Source: Solirubrobacteraceae bacterium (GTDB lineage: Bacteria; Actinomycetota; Thermoleophilia; Solirubrobacterales; Solirubrobacteraceae). From it: a DNA stretch of 7,796 bases. Position 1 is the stretch's first letter. Each line of letters opens with the position of its first letter. The stretch is from assembly GCA_024710825.1 (NCBI GenBank), contig JANJUA010000079.1, positions 1 to 7,796 of the forward strand, in the 5' to 3' direction. The position numbers and the translations under genes were made by a program. The notes under the pieces are model-generated. The model ran no database searches and was not told the DNA's origin. It worked only from the letters and a program-made list of their open reading frames with translations. This document shows, piece after piece, positions 6,206 to 7,796 of the stretch.

Positions 6206-7234
6206 TCAGAAGAGCTGGTTCTCCCCGCCGAAGACCTCCGACACCGAGTCGTCGGTGAAGATCCGGCGGATCGAGTCGGTGAGCAGCTCCGCGCAGGACA
6301 GCACGCGGACGTTCTCCGGCGCGCCGTCGCGGAGCGGGATGGTGTCGGTGACGACGATCTGCTCGAACGGGGCGCCGCGGAGGTTCTCGTAGGCGTTGCC
6401 CGACAGGATCGGGTGCGTGGCGGCGGCGTAGACGCGCTTGGCGCCCGCGTCGAGGACCGTCTGGCCGGCCGCGCAGAGCGTCCCGGCCGTGTCGATCATG
6501 TCATCGACGATGACGGCGGTCTTGTCGCGCACGTCGCCGATGACGTAGCCGATCTCGGCGACCTGCTGCGCGGGGCGCTCCTTGTCGAGGATCGCCAGCT
6601 CGGCGCCGATCTTCGAGGCGAACTTCTTGTTCAGCTTGACGCGGCCGGCGTCCGGGGCGACGACGACCAGGTCGTGCAGACCGAGGTCGGAGAAGTACTG
6701 CGTCAGCATGAACAGCGCGGTCATGTGGTCGACCGGCTTGCGGAAGAAGCCCTGGATCTGGCCGGCGTGGAGGTCCATCGTCAGGACGCGGTCCGCTCCC
6801 GCCGCCTCGATCATCTTCGCCACGAGCCGGGCGGAGATCGGCTCCCGCGGCGCCGACTTCTTGTCCTGGCGGCTGTAGCCGAACCACGGCGTCACGGCGA
6901 TGACGCGGTGCGCGGAGGCGCCCACCGCCGCGTCGATCATGAACAGCAGCTCCATCAGCGCGTCGTTCGCCGTCAGCCCGACGTGCGGGTTCGCGCAGGT
7001 CGGCTGGATGATGAACACGTCGGCGCCGCGGATCGACTCCTCGAAGCGGCAGTAGACCTCGCCGTTGGAGAACGTCTTCAGCGTCACGGGCCCGAGGTCG
7101 ACGCCGAGCTTGTCGGCGATCTTCGCCGCCAGCTCGGGGTTCGCGCGACCCGAGAACAGCATGAGGCGCTTGTCGTACTCGATAGGGAGGCTGGTGGAGG
7201 CCATCTGCGTATCGAGCGCGCTCATCGGCTCCAT
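6206..7234 (-). CDS. prs: Ribose-phosphate pyrophosphokinase (PRPP synthetase)
   Basis: Prs transfers pyrophosphate from ATP to ribose 5-phosphate, making PRPP for purine, pyrimidine, histidine, tryptophan and NAD synthesis in the cytoplasm. The 342-residue product carries the class I landmarks: FSNGEVYCRFEESIRG (55-70), FGYSRQDKKSAPREP (118-132) for ATP, the signature DLHAGQIQGFF (154-164) with catalytic His156, VVAPDAGRVK (191-200), and the PRPP loop VIVDDMIDTAGTL (241-253). About 20 residues precede the usual start of the fold (DKRLMLFSGRANPELA). ATG 7234 gives this length; ATGs at residues 4 and 11 are alternatives. AGGA lies three bases before the first ATG and a GGAGGG lies further up inside glmU. 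glmU ends five bases upstream, so the two are an operon, as in many Gram-positive bacteria. Confidence 0.97.
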   Translation of the reverse strand: MEPMSALDTQMASTSLPIEYDKRLMLFSGRANPELAAKIADKLGVDLGPVTLKTFSNGEVYCRFEESIRGADVFIIQPTCANPHVGLTANDALMELLFMIDAAVGASAHRVIAVTPWFGYSRQDKKSAPREPISARLVAKMIEAAGADRVLTMDLHAGQIQGFFRKPVDHMTALFMLTQYFSDLGLHDLVVVAPDAGRVKLNKKFASKIGAELAILDKERPAQQVAEIGYVIGDVRDKTAVIVDDMIDTAGTLCAAGQTVLDAGAKRVYAAATHPILSGNAYENLRGAPFEQIVVTDTIPLRDGAPENVRVLSCAELLTDSIRRIFTDDSVSEVFGGENQLF

Positions 7235-7239
7235 GGATC

Positions 7240-7796
7240 CTACTCACCCTCCCGGCGGCGGTCGGCGTAGCCCTCGATGTTCGTCTGACGGCTGCGGGCG
7301 ACGCCGAGCGCGCGGGCGGGCACGTCCTCGGTGATGACGGACCCGGCCGCGGTGTAGGCGCCGTCGCCGACCGTCACCGGGGCGACGAAGGTCGTGTCCA
7401 CGGACGTCTTCACGTCCGCTCCGATCGTCGTGCGGTGCTTGTCGCGTCCGTCGTAGTTGGCGGTGACGTTCGAGGCGCCGATGTTGGTGCCCGGGCCGAC
7501 GTCCGCGTCGCCGATGTAGGAGAGGTGCGGCACCTTCGTCCCCTCGCCGATGTCGGAGTTCTTGATCTCGACGAACGTACCGGCCTTGGCCTTGCGGCGC
7601 AGGCGCGCGCCGGGGCGCAGGTAGGCGAACGGACCCACCGTCGCGTCGGCGTCGACCTCCGCCCCGTCGAGCCACGAATGGCGGATCGTCGCCCCGTCGC
7701 CGATCCGGCTGTCGGCGATCGTCGTGTGCGGGCCGATCGCGGCGCCGGCGCCGATCGCGGTGGCGCCCTTCAGCGAGCACCCCTGCTCGACGACCG
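7240..7796 (-). CDS. glmU: Bifunctional GlmU, C-terminal acetyltransferase domain (5' end outside window)
   Basis: GlmU acetylates glucosamine 1-phosphate and then uridylylates it, giving UDP-GlcNAc for peptidoglycan. The last 184 residues are present, all from the left-handed parallel beta-helix acetyltransferase domain. Hexapeptide turns (such as IGAGAAIGPHTTI and RIGDGATI) lead into GPFAYLRPG, then GTFVEIKNSDIGEGTKVPHLSYIGDADVG-like family sequence. The histidine of KVPHLSY (codon 7527-7525) corresponds to the catalytic base His363 of E. coli GlmU. NYDGRDKHRT and the VTVGDGAYTAAGSVIT coenzyme A-binding turn follow. The protein ends soon after the helix in an Arg/Glu-rich tail. The uridylyltransferase half lies beyond base 7796. 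The TAG at 7242-7240 is five bases before the prs ATG. Confidence 0.96.
   Translation of the reverse strand, partial: VVEQGCSLKGATAIGAGAAIGPHTTIADSRIGDGATIRHSWLDGAEVDADATVGPFAYLRPGARLRRKAKAGTFVEIKNSDIGEGTKVPHLSYIGDADVGPGTNIGASNVTANYDGRDKHRTTIGADVKTSVDTTFVAPVTVGDGAYTAAGSVITEDVPARALGVARSRQTNIEGYADRRREGE

Noticed and set aside
6413..7270. A 285-codon plus-strand frame opposite prs
   Set aside because: Antisense shadow of a highly conserved enzyme; no start signal or motif.
1..7796. tRNA, rRNA, CRISPR array, insertion sequence or prophage signals
   Set aside because: Coding density leaves no gap above 97 bases. I saw no array of repeats, no transposase or integrase motif and no cloverleaf-like sequence by eye; a covariance-model scan could not be run.

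Overview
The window is GC-rich bacterial DNA carrying parts of a conserved housekeeping cluster. All genes but one lie on the minus strand. In transcription order (high to low coordinates) they are glmU (3' end only), prs, a small antitoxin-domain-like gene, a small membrane protein gene, a secreted GH2 glycosidase, rplY (L25/CTC), pth and mfd (5' two thirds only). The single plus-strand gene encodes a short DUF4235-type membrane protein. The order glmU-prs-rplY-pth-mfd is familiar from Gram-positive bacteria. High GC, GTG starts, DUF4235 and the two-domain CTC-type L25 suggest a high-GC actinobacterium, perhaps of the Thermoleophilia/Solirubrobacterales type. That lineage guess is inference from gene style, not from a search.

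Layout. Bases 1-1919 hold mfd, running off the left edge just after the translocase Walker A motif. Bases 1973-2548 hold pth, whose GTG start abuts the rplY stop codon. Bases 2549-3235 hold rplY. A 33-base gap with a small GC-rich hairpin separates rplY from the GH2 enzyme (3269-5113). The GH2 start codon overlaps the stop of a 146-residue single-pass membrane protein (5113-5553) in a TGATG junction. Bases 5554-5650 are the only sizeable intergenic gap, between two divergent genes. The DUF4235 gene (5651-5929) converges on and overlaps a 101-residue gene (5883-6188), which lies 17 bases after prs (6206-7234). glmU (7240 to the right edge) ends 5 bases before prs.

How the genes work together. 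GlmU makes UDP-GlcNAc, Prs makes PRPP, L25 binds 5S rRNA, Pth recycles peptidyl-tRNA, and Mfd couples stalled transcription to repair. These are growth-linked core functions. The roughly 2.9 kb block between prs and rplY (membrane protein, secreted glycosidase, DUF4235 protein, antitoxin-like protein) is accessory-looking and interrupts the core order. I found no tRNA, rRNA, CRISPR array, insertion sequence or recognisable phage gene. No complete new system is evident. The most interesting parts are the coupled membrane-protein/glycosidase pair, the loss of half of the glucuronide-recognition motif in the glycosidase, and the orphan antitoxin-like gene next to prs.
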